Positions 1 through 10,743 of a stretch of 64,000 bases of DNA are shown here, one piece after another. Every line of letters begins with the position of its first letter. The first letter of the stretch is position 1. A program made the translations under genes and the position numbers. This stretch comes from Vampirovibrionales bacterium. GTDB taxonomy: Bacteria > Cyanobacteriota > Vampirovibrionia > Vampirovibrionales > Vampirovibrionaceae. The stretch is taken from assembly GCA_029262635.1 (NCBI GenBank), contig JAJCZA010000012.1:81189-145188 (forward strand), written 5' to 3'. The notes under the pieces were generated by a model that worked only from the letters and a program-made list of their open reading frames with translations, searched no databases and had not been told where the DNA came from.

Positions 1-179
1 CCAAAAGCCATTATTTTAGTGAGGTAAATGGATTCGTCTTCATACAAGAGAAAAGGTAAGCCAGAGGGTACGAGAACCGCTCGAAGGCCAAGCCCGAGAA
101 GGAGAATGAATCCTAGGATAATCCAACTCTTAGGAAGGGGGGAGGGCAAGCGTGTGTTGTGCATCATAATGCATTTTAG

Positions 180-2457
<2,278 letters not shown>

Positions 2458-2470
<13 letters not shown>

Positions 2471-3444
2471 CTAAAAATCAACCTGCTTCTGTATTGAGAA
2501 TGAAACCGGTTAACGGAGTTCCGCCGATGACGTTAGGAACGGTGCAACTCGGGTTAACCTACGGGGCGGCGAATCAAACGGGTCAGCCTTCGGAATCGCA
2601 GGCCATCTCGTTGATCTGTCAGGCTGTCGAAGGCGGAATCACTCATTTAGATTGCGCACAAGCTTATGGTGATGCGGAACGAGTGGTGGGGCAAGCGATG
2701 GATTCTCTTGCCAACCAGGACGTTGCGGTTATTACGAAGCTCTCTCCACTGGATCAGCTTGGGTCGGATACGCTAATAACGCAAGTTATTCAAGTGGTGG
2801 ACGAGTCGATTATCCAATCGTGCGAACGTTTAAAGCGTCCGGTGCTGGATGTATTGATGTTGCACCGCTGGCAACACTACACGGCCTATGAAGGGCAAAT
2901 TTGGGAACGATTACGTTGGCATCAGGAGCAAAGTCGGATTATCCGGTTGGGTGTTTCGGTCCAGTCTCCTGAGGAAGCGCTTGAAGCTTTAAAGGAGCCT
3001 CTGGTTTCCTGCCTTCAACTGCCTTTTAATTTGCTAGATCATCGTTGGAAGTCGGCAGGAGTGCATCACGTTTTATTAGAAAAGCGCCCTGATGTGATGG
3101 TTTACGCTCGGAGCGCATTGCTTCAGGGGATTTTAGCGGCGGACGCTTCGTGCTGGCCGAAAGGTTCCGAGATTCGATCAGACGACTGGGTTCAGCGATT
3201 GACGCAATTGCGAACCGAGTTGAACCGGGAAAGTCGGGTTGATTTATGTCTGGCTTATGTGCGTTCTCAGCACTGGATTCATAGTATCGTGGTGGGTGTA
3301 GAAACCCCGACACAGTTGGCGGAAAATCTGGCGTTATTTCAGCGCTCTGCCTTAACGCCAATGGAAGTTGAACTCGTGGAAACTCGATTAACCGGTGCCC
3401 CAGAAGCCTTGTTGAACCCCACTTTATGGAGACTATCTGAATGA
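2458..3444 (+). CDS. Aldo/keto reductase family protein of the pse operon
   Basis: NAD(P)H-dependent oxidoreductase of the aldo/keto reductase superfamily. The TIM-barrel tetrad can be read in order: D65 and Y70 (HLDCAQAYG), K94 (VITKLSP) and H136 (LMLHRW), so it should be active. The 328-residue length is typical. It overlaps pseC by 13 bases and the following SDR by 4, so it belongs to the sugar operon. AKR plus SDR pairs occur in nonulosonate and flagellin-glycosylation clusters, but their substrates are mostly unproved. I infer modification of a pseudaminic- or legionaminic-type sugar. An internal start at Met16 or Met24 is possible; the first would drop only a non-conserved leader. Confidence 0.8.
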
Positions 3445-4271
3445 CGACCGAAACGTTGACCGGACTCTCTAAGCAGCCCTTGTTTTCTCTGAAGAATCGG
3501 GTGGCTTTGCTCACGGGAGCGGCAGGGCATCTCGGCCAGGTGATGGCGGAAGGACTTTGTCAGGCGGGCGCGCATGTGATTCTCAATGGACGTACACCAG
3601 AAAAAATTAACGCACTGGCCGACCGTTTAACTGGGAAAGGCTATTTAGCGACGGCCTGCGTTTTTGATATGGAAGATGAGCCCGGTCTATTGGAAGCTGT
3701 TGAGCAGATGGGCCGTGAGTTTGGTCAGATCGATGTGTTGGTGAATAACGCTTATCATGGTGTGGCTGCTCAGGTGGAAAGCGATACGGTGGAGAATTTT
3801 AACTCGGCGTATCACCTGACGGTGAGCATGCCGTTTCGATTGATTCAGGCGGCATTGCCGTATCTGGAAAAAGCGGCGAAAAAAAATTCAGGCGGCGCGT
3901 CGGTGATTAACATGGGTTCTATGTATGGCATGGTGAGCCCGGATCCAAGTATTTATGGGGATAGTGGGCAAAATAACCCCCCCCATTACGGTGCGGCAAA
4001 AGCCGGGTTGATTCAGTTGACCCGCTATCTGGCTTGCCACCTAGCACCGAAAAAAATCCGGGTCAACGCCCTAAGTCCGGGGCCATTTCCACAACCCTCT
4101 GTGGCGAAGACCAATCCGCCGTTTCATCAGGCGTTGTGCGATAAAAATCCCATGGGACGCATTGGCATCTCTGAAGAGCTTATTGGCCCACTCGTGTTTC
4201 TCGCTTCTGACGCCGCTTCTTATGTTACGGGCATTAATCTGCCCGTTGATGGCGGTTGGACGAGTTGGTAG
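3441..4271 (+). CDS. Short-chain dehydrogenase/reductase, PtmA-like
   Basis: Classical SDR using NAD(P). Seen: TGAAGHLG (residues 25-32, nucleotide loop), LVNNAYHG (the NNA motif), a serine in NMGSMYG and the YGAAKAG catalytic Tyr-Lys pair, then the PG motif near NALSPGP and a C-terminal GINLPVDGGW typical of this group. The segment between the serine and the tyrosine (about 25 residues, containing a PPHYG) resembles PtmA-like SDRs of flagellin glycosylation loci; that likeness is from memory. It overlaps the AKR gene by 4 bases (ATGA), and is the last gene of the operon. No strong terminator follows. Family certain, substrate unknown. Confidence 0.85.
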   Translation: MTTETLTGLSKQPLFSLKNRVALLTGAAGHLGQVMAEGLCQAGAHVILNGRTPEKINALADRLTGKGYLATACVFDMEDEPGLLEAVEQMGREFGQIDVLVNNAYHGVAAQVESDTVENFNSAYHLTVSMPFRLIQAALPYLEKAAKKNSGGASVINMGSMYGMVSPDPSIYGDSGQNNPPHYGAAKAGLIQLTRYLACHLAPKKIRVNALSPGPFPQPSVAKTNPPFHQALCDKNPMGRIGISEELIGPLVFLASDAASYVTGINLPVDGGWTSW

Positions 4272-4299
4272 TCTGAAAAAGTTAAAAAGTTACGTTAAA

Positions 4300-4527
4300 T
4301 TAGAGGTAATAGCCCAACGCAAAGGATAGAGCGAAAAAAGTACCGGCGATCCAGGCGGTGATTTTATTCAGAGTGGCTTCGGCCCCTTTTTGGCTTGAAA
4401 AAACCTGGGCGGCACCACCAATAGAACCGATTCCATCGCCTTTAGGGGAATGGAGCATGACCATGACGATGAGTAATAAGGCGGAGAGAATTTGGAGAAC
4501 TTCAAGAATGAGTTTAAAAACGTCCAT
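4300..4527 (-). CDS. secG: Preprotein translocase subunit SecG
   Basis: Small non-essential partner of SecYE in the inner-membrane translocon. The 75-residue protein has two membrane segments (about residues 5-24 and 54-73) joined by a Gly/Ser-rich loop with HSPKGDGIGSIGG, the usual SecG signature (HxxKGxGxGxxFGG). It is convergent with the pse operon (28-base gap) and divergent from the exported protein at 4658. Length and topology are normal. Confidence 0.9.
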   Translation of the reverse strand: MDVFKLILEVLQILSALLLIVMVMLHSPKGDGIGSIGGAAQVFSSQKGAEATLNKITAWIAGTFFALSFALGYYL

Positions 4528-4582
4528 AAAACAGAGCTTCCATCGAAATTGATTTTGTTGATGACTTATTTAATCACAATCC

Positions 4583-4611
4583 TTGGCGCTTGCAAATACT
4601 TTCGGTACAAT
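4583..4611 (+). promoter_or_regulatory. Candidate sigma-70 promoter
   Basis: TTGGCG (4583-4588), a 17-base spacer, and TACAAT (4606-4611). It lies 47 bases before the exported-protein gene at 4658. Spacing is optimal and the -10 box differs from consensus at one position. Confidence 0.5.
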
Positions 4612-4657
4612 AGGGAGACGATGCGTTATTCGTTAATAATATGGGGAAATCACCATC

Positions 4658-5380
4658 ATGAATTTTAACAGAATACAAACCGGTCGGATGCCTTGGGTTT
4701 CGATGATATTGGGACTGTTGTTTCTGAGTTGGGTGATGGCGGTTGAGCTCCCTTTGGCGTCCGATGCGGCCCCCCCTCGGAAAAGTCGGCTGAGTCAGTT
4801 GATTAAAAATAAATCAAGTTTGTATTTGCCGACCCGCCTGCTGATTGGGGCGGATAACAAGTTTGTGGTGCGTGTTCCAGCGGGTAATACCGTGGTTCTC
4901 TATTTATCCCCTTTACCTGCGGGGATGAGTACCCCCAATGGCTTACCCCTACGAGTGGGTAAAGAACATCAAGTGCTTGAGGCCATTGCTTCGGAAAAAG
5001 GGGTTGCCACCCTGACGGTTCCTATTCCTGATGAAGTTTCATTAGTCGGACAGCCGGTCTATGTCGAAGCGTATACGTATGGCGCTTCTGACTATTCAGA
5101 TTTAGAAGTGCTGGAGCTTCTTGGCGCTGCGGGGCATCGTGTGAAAGAGAACCGATTGGCCATTCAAGAGCCTTCAGATGGCCGGGGGGCAATGGTTCTT
5201 CCAGGCTTGCCGGGGGTTGGATCCGATATGCTTCGGCGCTTATCGACCATGGGGGATATTTATAATTCCGACGATAAGGAACGGATGGAACAGCTGAAAG
5301 ACGATGGCAACCTAGATAGAGAGACCCTGCGAGATCAGAATATTTTTATTCCCCGATCGGATGGTGCGGGAGGATTATAA
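4658..5380 (+). CDS. Exported protein of unknown function
   Basis: 240 residues. I do not recognise the family. The N-terminus has a basic region, a hydrophobic stretch (about residues 13-32) and an ASDAAP site that suits signal peptidase I, so the mature protein is probably periplasmic or outer-membrane associated. The middle (about 50-160) is rich in alternating hydrophobic residues, with Pro and Gly turns, and looks like a beta-sandwich. The C-terminal third is charged and probably flexible. A GGGGA ribosome site lies 11 bases before the ATG. It ends at a 20-base perfect palindrome shared with the convergent gene downstream. Confidence 0.7.
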   Translation: MNFNRIQTGRMPWVSMILGLLFLSWVMAVELPLASDAAPPRKSRLSQLIKNKSSLYLPTRLLIGADNKFVVRVPAGNTVVLYLSPLPAGMSTPNGLPLRVGKEHQVLEAIASEKGVATLTVPIPDEVSLVGQPVYVEAYTYGASDYSDLEVLELLGAAGHRVKENRLAIQEPSDGRGAMVLPGLPGVGSDMLRRLSTMGDIYNSDDKERMEQLKDDGNLDRETLRDQNIFIPRSDGAGGL

Positions 5381-5381
5381 G

Positions 5382-5401
5382 CGGTTATTAATTAATAACC
5401 G
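5382..5401. repeat. Perfect 20-bp palindrome between convergent genes
   Basis: CGGTTATTAATTAATAACCG is its own reverse complement. It starts two bases after the stop codon of the exported protein and includes the stop codon of the minus-strand gene. It may form a weak bidirectional terminator or a protein-binding site. There is no loop and no clean T-tract, so it is not a standard intrinsic terminator. Confidence 0.5.
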
Positions 5402-7215
5402 TATCCTGATGGGTAGTAATGGGGTTGAGGGGTTGATGCCATGGCGGGGTATGTGTAAGCGGCAGGGTTGTAATAAGGCATGGGTTGCATCGTATAGACT
5501 GGAACATATTCGACATAAGGAGCTGAAGTAACACGGGTTTCAGGCGTGTTGACAGGCTGGAATCCTTCTATCGGTTCTTGTGTTGGGGAGGCCTGCACGT
5601 CTTCTAGAGTGGTAAAGGCATCGGCTGGCAGTGGATCCTGAGTGCGTTGGATGGGGTTGTAGAATGTTTGGTCGCTTGCCGTCGGAATAAAGTACCCCGT
5701 GTTTTTATCAATCTCGGTCTGAATACGCTGAGCAAGCTTTAAGGGCATCCCCGCATGGTGGATGCGTGGAATGAGCTCTCGAGCGCTACGAACAACCGGT
5801 GTGGGGATCGTATCATCGCTATCGACTACTTTAAACTTAATTTCGCCGTCTTTCTCATCCACAAAAACGGTGGTAATCGTGATTTCATGGCCACCAACAA
5901 TGGCCCCGTTATTGTCCGTATCGGTGATACCGATAGTCACAGGCTCATCCATTTTTATGGACTCAGCAATATCGGCGGTGGTTTGTTCGAAGGAACGCGT
6001 GTAGCCATAGAGAAAGGGCAGGCCCTCTTCATCGGGTTGGGGGTTGGTTTTGCCTGTGGCAAGCTGATAGGTAATAGACATAACGCCGCCATTATCCTTG
6101 ATAATGGTTTCCATTAATGTTTTTTCTTGTTCGGTGAGTCCCTTGCTCATTTCACCAGGAATTTCGGAGTCCCGGTAATCCGTGGCTGGGTCATAGGTTC
6201 GTCGGGTGGCCATAAACGATAGCGCCGACTGATAAGCAGCTTCCACACCCGAGCGAGCCTCTCCCTTTTTTCGTCGGTTGCTGGCGTTAACGGTTCGAAT
6301 ATAGCCGGCTGGCGGGAGTTCGACTTTGATCATCAGCTCGTCCGGGTTTTCTGTTCGAGTGTATTTGATTTTTGCCTGATCCAGAATAGCGAAAGCCTGT
6401 TGTGGGTCACTTGGCGAAATTTCACTGAGCTTGGCTTTCTCGTAAAAAGCTTGCATGGGGCTGGTGATTTCATTAAGGTGTCGTGCGAGTTCGCTGGGAC
6501 TTTTATCCGCCATGTAGTACATGACGCTAGAAGAGACACAGGTCGCACTATTTTTAACCTTAATGTCATTCCACCCTAATGGCCTAACAGCTGGTGTTAC
6601 ACCCGTTCGGTTAAGAGGGAGCGGGTTATTTCTGACCTGCAAGATCTGCTGGGCGGCGATCTCGCTGAGCGGAGCAAATTTTTGAGTGATGGTGTAGGGT
6701 CTGTTCAGGATTTTAATAACTTCTTCAAGAATCTTTTCGTTTTTGAGTCCTGGAGTTCGCCGGGTTTTAAGAATAGAATAGAGCTGGAACAGAGTAGAGT
6801 GCCCGTTTTCAGCGCTATTATCGCTTAATACGTTTGATTTTAAGAGGGCACTGAGTTCTTTCCTGCCTTTTCTATTTAGGCTGGCTCGTATGTCTCGATA
6901 CATTTTGATGCGTCCAAAAAGCCCTTCCTGTGAGTCTTGACTCCCTTTCGAAAGGTAGCGAGTTAGATGGAATGTCTGAAACGGGTGAAACAGGGCCTGT
7001 ATCAGGCGACTGCCCATAGAGGTCTCTAGAGCGGGTTGGGCCTGAGCCCGCTGGAAAGAGTCGAAGGTTTTGGAAACAGTATAAATCTCTTGTCGACCGG
7101 ATTCGGGTGACAAGAGAGGTGTCGGCTGGTATTGTGGGTTAATTCCTTGAACGCCCATGTGTGCAATAGAACCCAGAATTAAGTGACGTAAGCTTACATC
7201 TGCATGAAACCCCAA
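5392..7215 (-). CDS. Large uncharacterised protein with a possible Cys-His active site
   Basis: 607 residues. No family recognised with confidence. The only cysteine, C226, lies in NSATCVSSSVMYYM, just after a helical region, as a nucleophile would. H443 lies in GGHEITITTVFVD, followed by a strand with VVDSDD. This order (Cys at a helix start, His at a strand, then an acidic residue) recalls papain/C39-like peptidases or transglutaminases, but the 217-residue gap is large, so this is a hypothesis. The C-terminal 70 residues are Pro/Tyr-rich. No signal peptide is visible. The frame opens with TTG at 7215 and no ribosome site; the ATG for Met20 (7158) is an alternative. It may be an effector or structural protein. 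Confidence 0.65.
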   Translation of the reverse strand: MGFHADVSLRHLILGSIAHMGVQGINPQYQPTPLLSPESGRQEIYTVSKTFDSFQRAQAQPALETSMGSRLIQALFHPFQTFHLTRYLSKGSQDSQEGLFGRIKMYRDIRASLNRKGRKELSALLKSNVLSDNSAENGHSTLFQLYSILKTRRTPGLKNEKILEEVIKILNRPYTITQKFAPLSEIAAQQILQVRNNPLPLNRTGVTPAVRPLGWNDIKVKNSATCVSSSVMYYMADKSPSELARHLNEITSPMQAFYEKAKLSEISPSDPQQAFAILDQAKIKYTRTENPDELMIKVELPPAGYIRTVNASNRRKKGEARSGVEAAYQSALSFMATRRTYDPATDYRDSEIPGEMSKGLTEQEKTLMETIIKDNGGVMSITYQLATGKTNPQPDEEGLPFLYGYTRSFEQTTADIAESIKMDEPVTIGITDTDNNGAIVGGHEITITTVFVDEKDGEIKFKVVDSDDTIPTPVVRSARELIPRIHHAGMPLKLAQRIQTEIDKNTGYFIPTASDQTFYNPIQRTQDPLPADAFTTLEDVQASPTQEPIEGFQPVNTPETRVTSAPYVEYVPVYTMQPMPYYNPAAYTYPAMASTPQPHYYPSGYGY

Positions 7216-7249
7216 CGATAGAAAATGTTGCGGTTAATCTATATGAAGA

Positions 7250-7909
7250 TTAAAAATCCGTTTCCGCGTAGTGTTCGGCTTCTTTTTTCAGAGTTTTGAT
7301 TCGTTCCATGACCAACTGGGTGAATTCATCTACCGACTGGCTTTCATAAGGAATAAGTGGGCCAAAGACAATGGTAATTTTTCGATTATTTTTCCCGAAA
7401 AGGTGAATTGCGGCAGGTAAAACCGGGGCTTTGGTACTTTTGGCAAAAAAGCCGACGCCGTTTTTGACTTCAATGACTTCTCCGCCTTTGTTGCGGGTGC
7501 CTTCTGGAAAAATACCAAGGCACCAGTTTTTAGATTTTAGTGCCGCCTTACACGAGCGAATACTAGAGATGCCAATCTTTTCCCGGTTTAAAGCAATAAC
7601 CCCGCAAAGATCCATAATAAGCCGAGTGCGAGGGTCTTCAAGGAGTTCTTTTTTCGCGAGAAAGGACGTATTGGTGTAGGGAATAGAACTGCCGACCAAG
7701 AAGGGATCATAGTTCGACGCATGATTAGAAGCCACAATAAAATGGGTATGGTCTTTCGGGATATTCTCCAGCCCATAGACTTTCGTTTTGGCGATCACAT
7801 GCATGTAAACTTGACTGAGCCATTTAAAAAAACGGAAACCATAGATGCGGGAAGGATGGTTAAAATCTGCTTCGGTTCGGGTAGTGTAAGTACTCAGATC
7901 AAAGGCCAT
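7250..7909 (-). CDS. plsC: 1-acyl-sn-glycerol-3-phosphate acyltransferase
   Basis: Transfers an acyl chain to lysophosphatidic acid, the second acylation of phospholipid synthesis, at the inner membrane. Seen: the NHxxxxD block with H63 and D68 (SNHASNYDPF), the FPEGTR block at 134-139, which binds the glycerol phosphate, and a hydrophobic N-terminal part. Its 219 residues are normal for the family. Its start overlaps the end of aroA by 11 bases, so both are co-translated from an aroA-plsC transcript. Which acyl donor (ACP or CoA) is used cannot be read from sequence. Confidence 0.9.
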   Translation of the reverse strand: MAFDLSTYTTRTEADFNHPSRIYGFRFFKWLSQVYMHVIAKTKVYGLENIPKDHTHFIVASNHASNYDPFLVGSSIPYTNTSFLAKKELLEDPRTRLIMDLCGVIALNREKIGISSIRSCKAALKSKNWCLGIFPEGTRNKGGEVIEVKNGVGFFAKSTKAPVLPAAIHLFGKNNRKITIVFGPLIPYESQSVDEFTQLVMERIKTLKKEAEHYAETDF

Positions 7910-9242
7910 GGGTTGGCTCCTCCTTGGATATTAGTTGTTGGAAAGAGTCGTAAAAATGGGGAAAAGACACTTGAGCCCATTCCCGTCCCTCAATAGGCCA
8001 GGGCGTTTTTTGCCAGTTTTTGAGAGAGGCAATGGCGTTTAGCACGGTCAGAGCCATGGCAATGCGGTGGTCATGGTGAGCAAATAAAGGTATTCCCGGG
8101 GATAAAATCTGACGGTGTGGCTGTCCTGTAATGCAAAAACCATCAGAGAATTCGTCGATGGCAATGCCCAATTTGTTAAACTCTTGTATAATCGCTTTAA
8201 TGCGGTCGGATTCTTTCTTTCGAAGCTCTTCAGCCCCTCTAACTTCCAGCGTTCCGTCCAGAAAACAGCCCATAATCGCTAAAATAGGAATTTCGTCTAT
8301 CAGGCTAGGTAGGCTAGGGTTCGATGACTCATGAATGAGTAAGTCACCCTTTAGTGGAGCGGAACGGATGGTCAGGTCGCCTACCGGCTCGCCGCAAAGC
8401 GTTTTTTGGTTGGATAGTTCAATAGAAGCACCCACGTGCCTTAAGGCATTAATAATACCGGTTCGTTGAGGATTTAGGCCCACATGGGGCAGTGTCACAT
8501 GTGAGTCGGGAATGAGTGATGCCGCCACCATGAAGAAAGCGGCTGACGAGATATCGCCTGGAATTTGCCAGGTGACAGGCGAGAGTGTACGCTGAAGTGA
8601 ACCGGGGACGGTGATGGTATTGTCAGTTGAGGTGATGGGGACGCCTAGAAATCGAAGCATGCGCTCCGTGTGATCTCGTGTTGGGCTCGGCTCGATTATT
8701 TCGCTTGCTCCGTCCGCAAAGAGTCCAGCTAGAATCAAAGCGGACTTCACCTGGGCAGAAGCAATAGGTAAAGTGTACCGGAGCCCCTTCAGGCTGTTTG
8801 TACAAGGGGAAATGGTGATGGGTGCCGTGGTGTTATTGTTTGCCCCGGTGATTTGAGCGCCCATTTCCTGAAGCGGTTTTAGCACTCGTCTCATGGGACG
8901 CTTGGACAAAGCGGCATCTCCGGTCAGCTGGACGTGAACACCGAGGGGAGAAAGGAGTCCCGAGAGAAGCCGCATGGTGGTACCTGAATTCATAGCGTCA
9001 AGAATAACAGGTTTTTCTTTTGGTTGTGTAAGCTTATGGGGAACGTGAACCAGTGTTTCATCGGGTTTTATTTGTTTAAACTTTACACCGAGCCGTTCAA
9101 GATTATGTTGGGTGGCCTCGACGTCCTTATTGGGTGGCAGGTTAATAATATGGCTTGTCCCAGGGCACAGTAAGCTCAGCATGAGCGCACGGTGGCCAAT
9201 GGATTTATCTCCAGGAAGTTGGAGGGTGCCAAGGAGTGCCAT
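7899..9242 (-). CDS. aroA: 3-phosphoshikimate 1-carboxyvinyltransferase (EPSP synthase)
   Basis: Joins shikimate-3-phosphate and PEP in the sixth step of the shikimate pathway. Seen: LPGDKSIGHRA near the N-terminus (PEP/S3P-binding lysine and arginine), MNSGTTMRLLSG, RRVLKPLQEMGA, RKKESDRI and DHRIAMAL, all diagnostic. Its 447 residues match the class. The protein begins directly at the first strand, with no leader. It is divergent from the RecQ-like gene, with 39 bases between the start codons, so promoters must overlap. The 3' end overlaps plsC. With pheA at 27.8 kb it indicates aromatic amino acid synthesis. Confidence 0.96.
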   Translation of the reverse strand: MALLGTLQLPGDKSIGHRALMLSLLCPGTSHIINLPPNKDVEATQHNLERLGVKFKQIKPDETLVHVPHKLTQPKEKPVILDAMNSGTTMRLLSGLLSPLGVHVQLTGDAALSKRPMRRVLKPLQEMGAQITGANNNTTAPITISPCTNSLKGLRYTLPIASAQVKSALILAGLFADGASEIIEPSPTRDHTERMLRFLGVPITSTDNTITVPGSLQRTLSPVTWQIPGDISSAAFFMVAASLIPDSHVTLPHVGLNPQRTGIINALRHVGASIELSNQKTLCGEPVGDLTIRSAPLKGDLLIHESSNPSLPSLIDEIPILAIMGCFLDGTLEVRGAEELRKKESDRIKAIIQEFNKLGIAIDEFSDGFCITGQPHRQILSPGIPLFAHHDHRIAMALTVLNAIASLKNWQKTPWPIEGREWAQVSFPHFYDSFQQLISKEEPTHGL

Positions 9243-9281
9243 GAAAAATACCTGAAGCGTTACTTATGCTAAATTAGGAGA

Positions 9282-10610
9282 ATGGTTGATTTCTTCAAGA
9301 ATGCGCCGGTCCATGAGAGCTTTCAGAAGAAGTTCTTTGAGTCTATTTTCCACAAACATAATATTGTGGGAAGTTTTCCCATGGGGTACACGACCCGATC
9401 GCTTTATGCGCTTCCGGCGATGACAGGGCAGGGGATGGCCATTGTGGTTTGTCCAGACGCTTACACTATTTATCGCAACCGGGTTGCGTTGCAACAAGCC
9501 GGGTATGGCTCCCCTCAGGTTATGGCCTTGGACGGTGCCCAGATGCCTCATGAGGAGCGGGCAATTCTATCGCAAGTGAACCACAATCGAGTACAGTTAC
9601 TGTTTGTGACCCCGGAAAAATTTTCGTCGATTAGGTTTATTCAGGTCATGGTGCATGCACAGGTTAGCTTTCTGGCCATTGAAGAGGCACACTATTTACT
9701 CGATGGGTTTTCGGGGTCTTACCGGTACTGGAAATTGTGGGAAGGGCTGGAGAACCTGAAGAGAAAACCACCGATTATTTTATTTTCAAGCTTACTTCCA
9801 CCGGCCCGACAGCAGGAATTAGTTCGCCGGCTACGATTTTCATCGTATGAGACCTTCCAGAAAGAGCCGGCGCTGGAACAAACTCGAATTCGGGTTAAGT
9901 TGCTGATGACAGAGAACGAAAAATTCCGGTATTTGTGCTCTCAACTGGCCGGACGGCCAGAAGACGGGGCCATTGGAAATGTGTTAAAGCCGGGGTCGGT
10001 GGTTATTCGAACCAATGGTCGAAAGGTGTGCCAGAAAGTCTCGGCGGCCCTCGTGCAATTCGGTTTTGATCCGGTTTACGTCTATCATCCGGGTTTGGAA
10101 CCAGCGGATAGGGAGCGGGTTGAGCAGGCGTTTCTGACTCAAAATAACGCAATTGTGGTGATGTTTGGCTATGGGGGACGGTTTTTAGTTCCGCCTTCCA
10201 AACAAAAGCTTCGGCTATTCTTTTGGGAACTTCCTACTAGCTTGGAGGCTCTTTTTATCAATCTGTTTCAGGTTCCATCAGATGGTTTGGATAGTGAGGT
10301 GAGGGCCGTTGATGGGCACGTTATTTATACAAAAGAAGACTATGAAAGGATTGCGTCTCGGGTTCGGTATGAGTGGGATAATAATTTGGGAACAAAGCAT
10401 TCGCAAAAACGTCAGATTGAAGCATTAAAAACCTTACGGAAATGGGTTCTTTCTACCCGATGCCGTTATGAAACGTTGCTCTCTTTTTGGCGTGGGGATG
10501 TGGTGGGTATTTCACCTGACTTAATGATGGGATGTGGCTATTGTGATTGTTGTCGAGCTACATCAAATGGAGGATTTTTAAGAAAACTCCTCCGGTATTG
10601 GCTTTATTAG
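9282..10610 (+). CDS. RecQ-like protein with degenerate ATPase motifs (putative pseudohelicase)
   Basis: 442 residues that align by eye with the RecQ core and zinc domain. Retained: the strand pattern of both RecA-like domains, LLFVTPEKF (motif Ib region), FLAIEEAH, YHPGLEPADRERVEQAF (RecQ: YHAGL), and a full zinc site with C394 in the R-C-R context, then C418-x2-C421-x2-C424. Lost: the motif 0 Gln, the Walker A lysine (PMGYTTRSLY at 33-42 in place of a GGGKS type loop), DEAH changed to EEAH (134-137), TATA changed to SSLL (169-172), AFGMGI changed to GYGGRF, and the QExGRAGRDG arginine motif changed to INLFQVPSDG. ATP hydrolysis is therefore unlikely. An AGGAG lies only one base before the ATG, an odd spacing. 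It may bind DNA or structured substrates; function unknown. Confidence 0.8.
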   Translation: MVDFFKNAPVHESFQKKFFESIFHKHNIVGSFPMGYTTRSLYALPAMTGQGMAIVVCPDAYTIYRNRVALQQAGYGSPQVMALDGAQMPHEERAILSQVNHNRVQLLFVTPEKFSSIRFIQVMVHAQVSFLAIEEAHYLLDGFSGSYRYWKLWEGLENLKRKPPIILFSSLLPPARQQELVRRLRFSSYETFQKEPALEQTRIRVKLLMTENEKFRYLCSQLAGRPEDGAIGNVLKPGSVVIRTNGRKVCQKVSAALVQFGFDPVYVYHPGLEPADRERVEQAFLTQNNAIVVMFGYGGRFLVPPSKQKLRLFFWELPTSLEALFINLFQVPSDGLDSEVRAVDGHVIYTKEDYERIASRVRYEWDNNLGTKHSQKRQIEALKTLRKWVLSTRCRYETLLSFWRGDVVGISPDLMMGCGYCDCCRATSNGGFLRKLLRYWLY

Positions 10611-10743
10611 ACCGGTTTTTAACGGTTAAATCGAGCTATAATAAAAACTCATTATTGTGTTCAATAAGCGACGAATAAACGCTAAAAACAAGTTTTCAGT
10701 TGGACTCAATCGCCGCCGGCAATAGGGAGTGTAAATTTTAACC

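Noticed and set aside
3026..3514. 162-residue minus-strand frame across the AKR gene
   Set aside because: Antisense to the aldo/keto reductase and SDR genes, which have intact catalytic motifs. No ribosome site.
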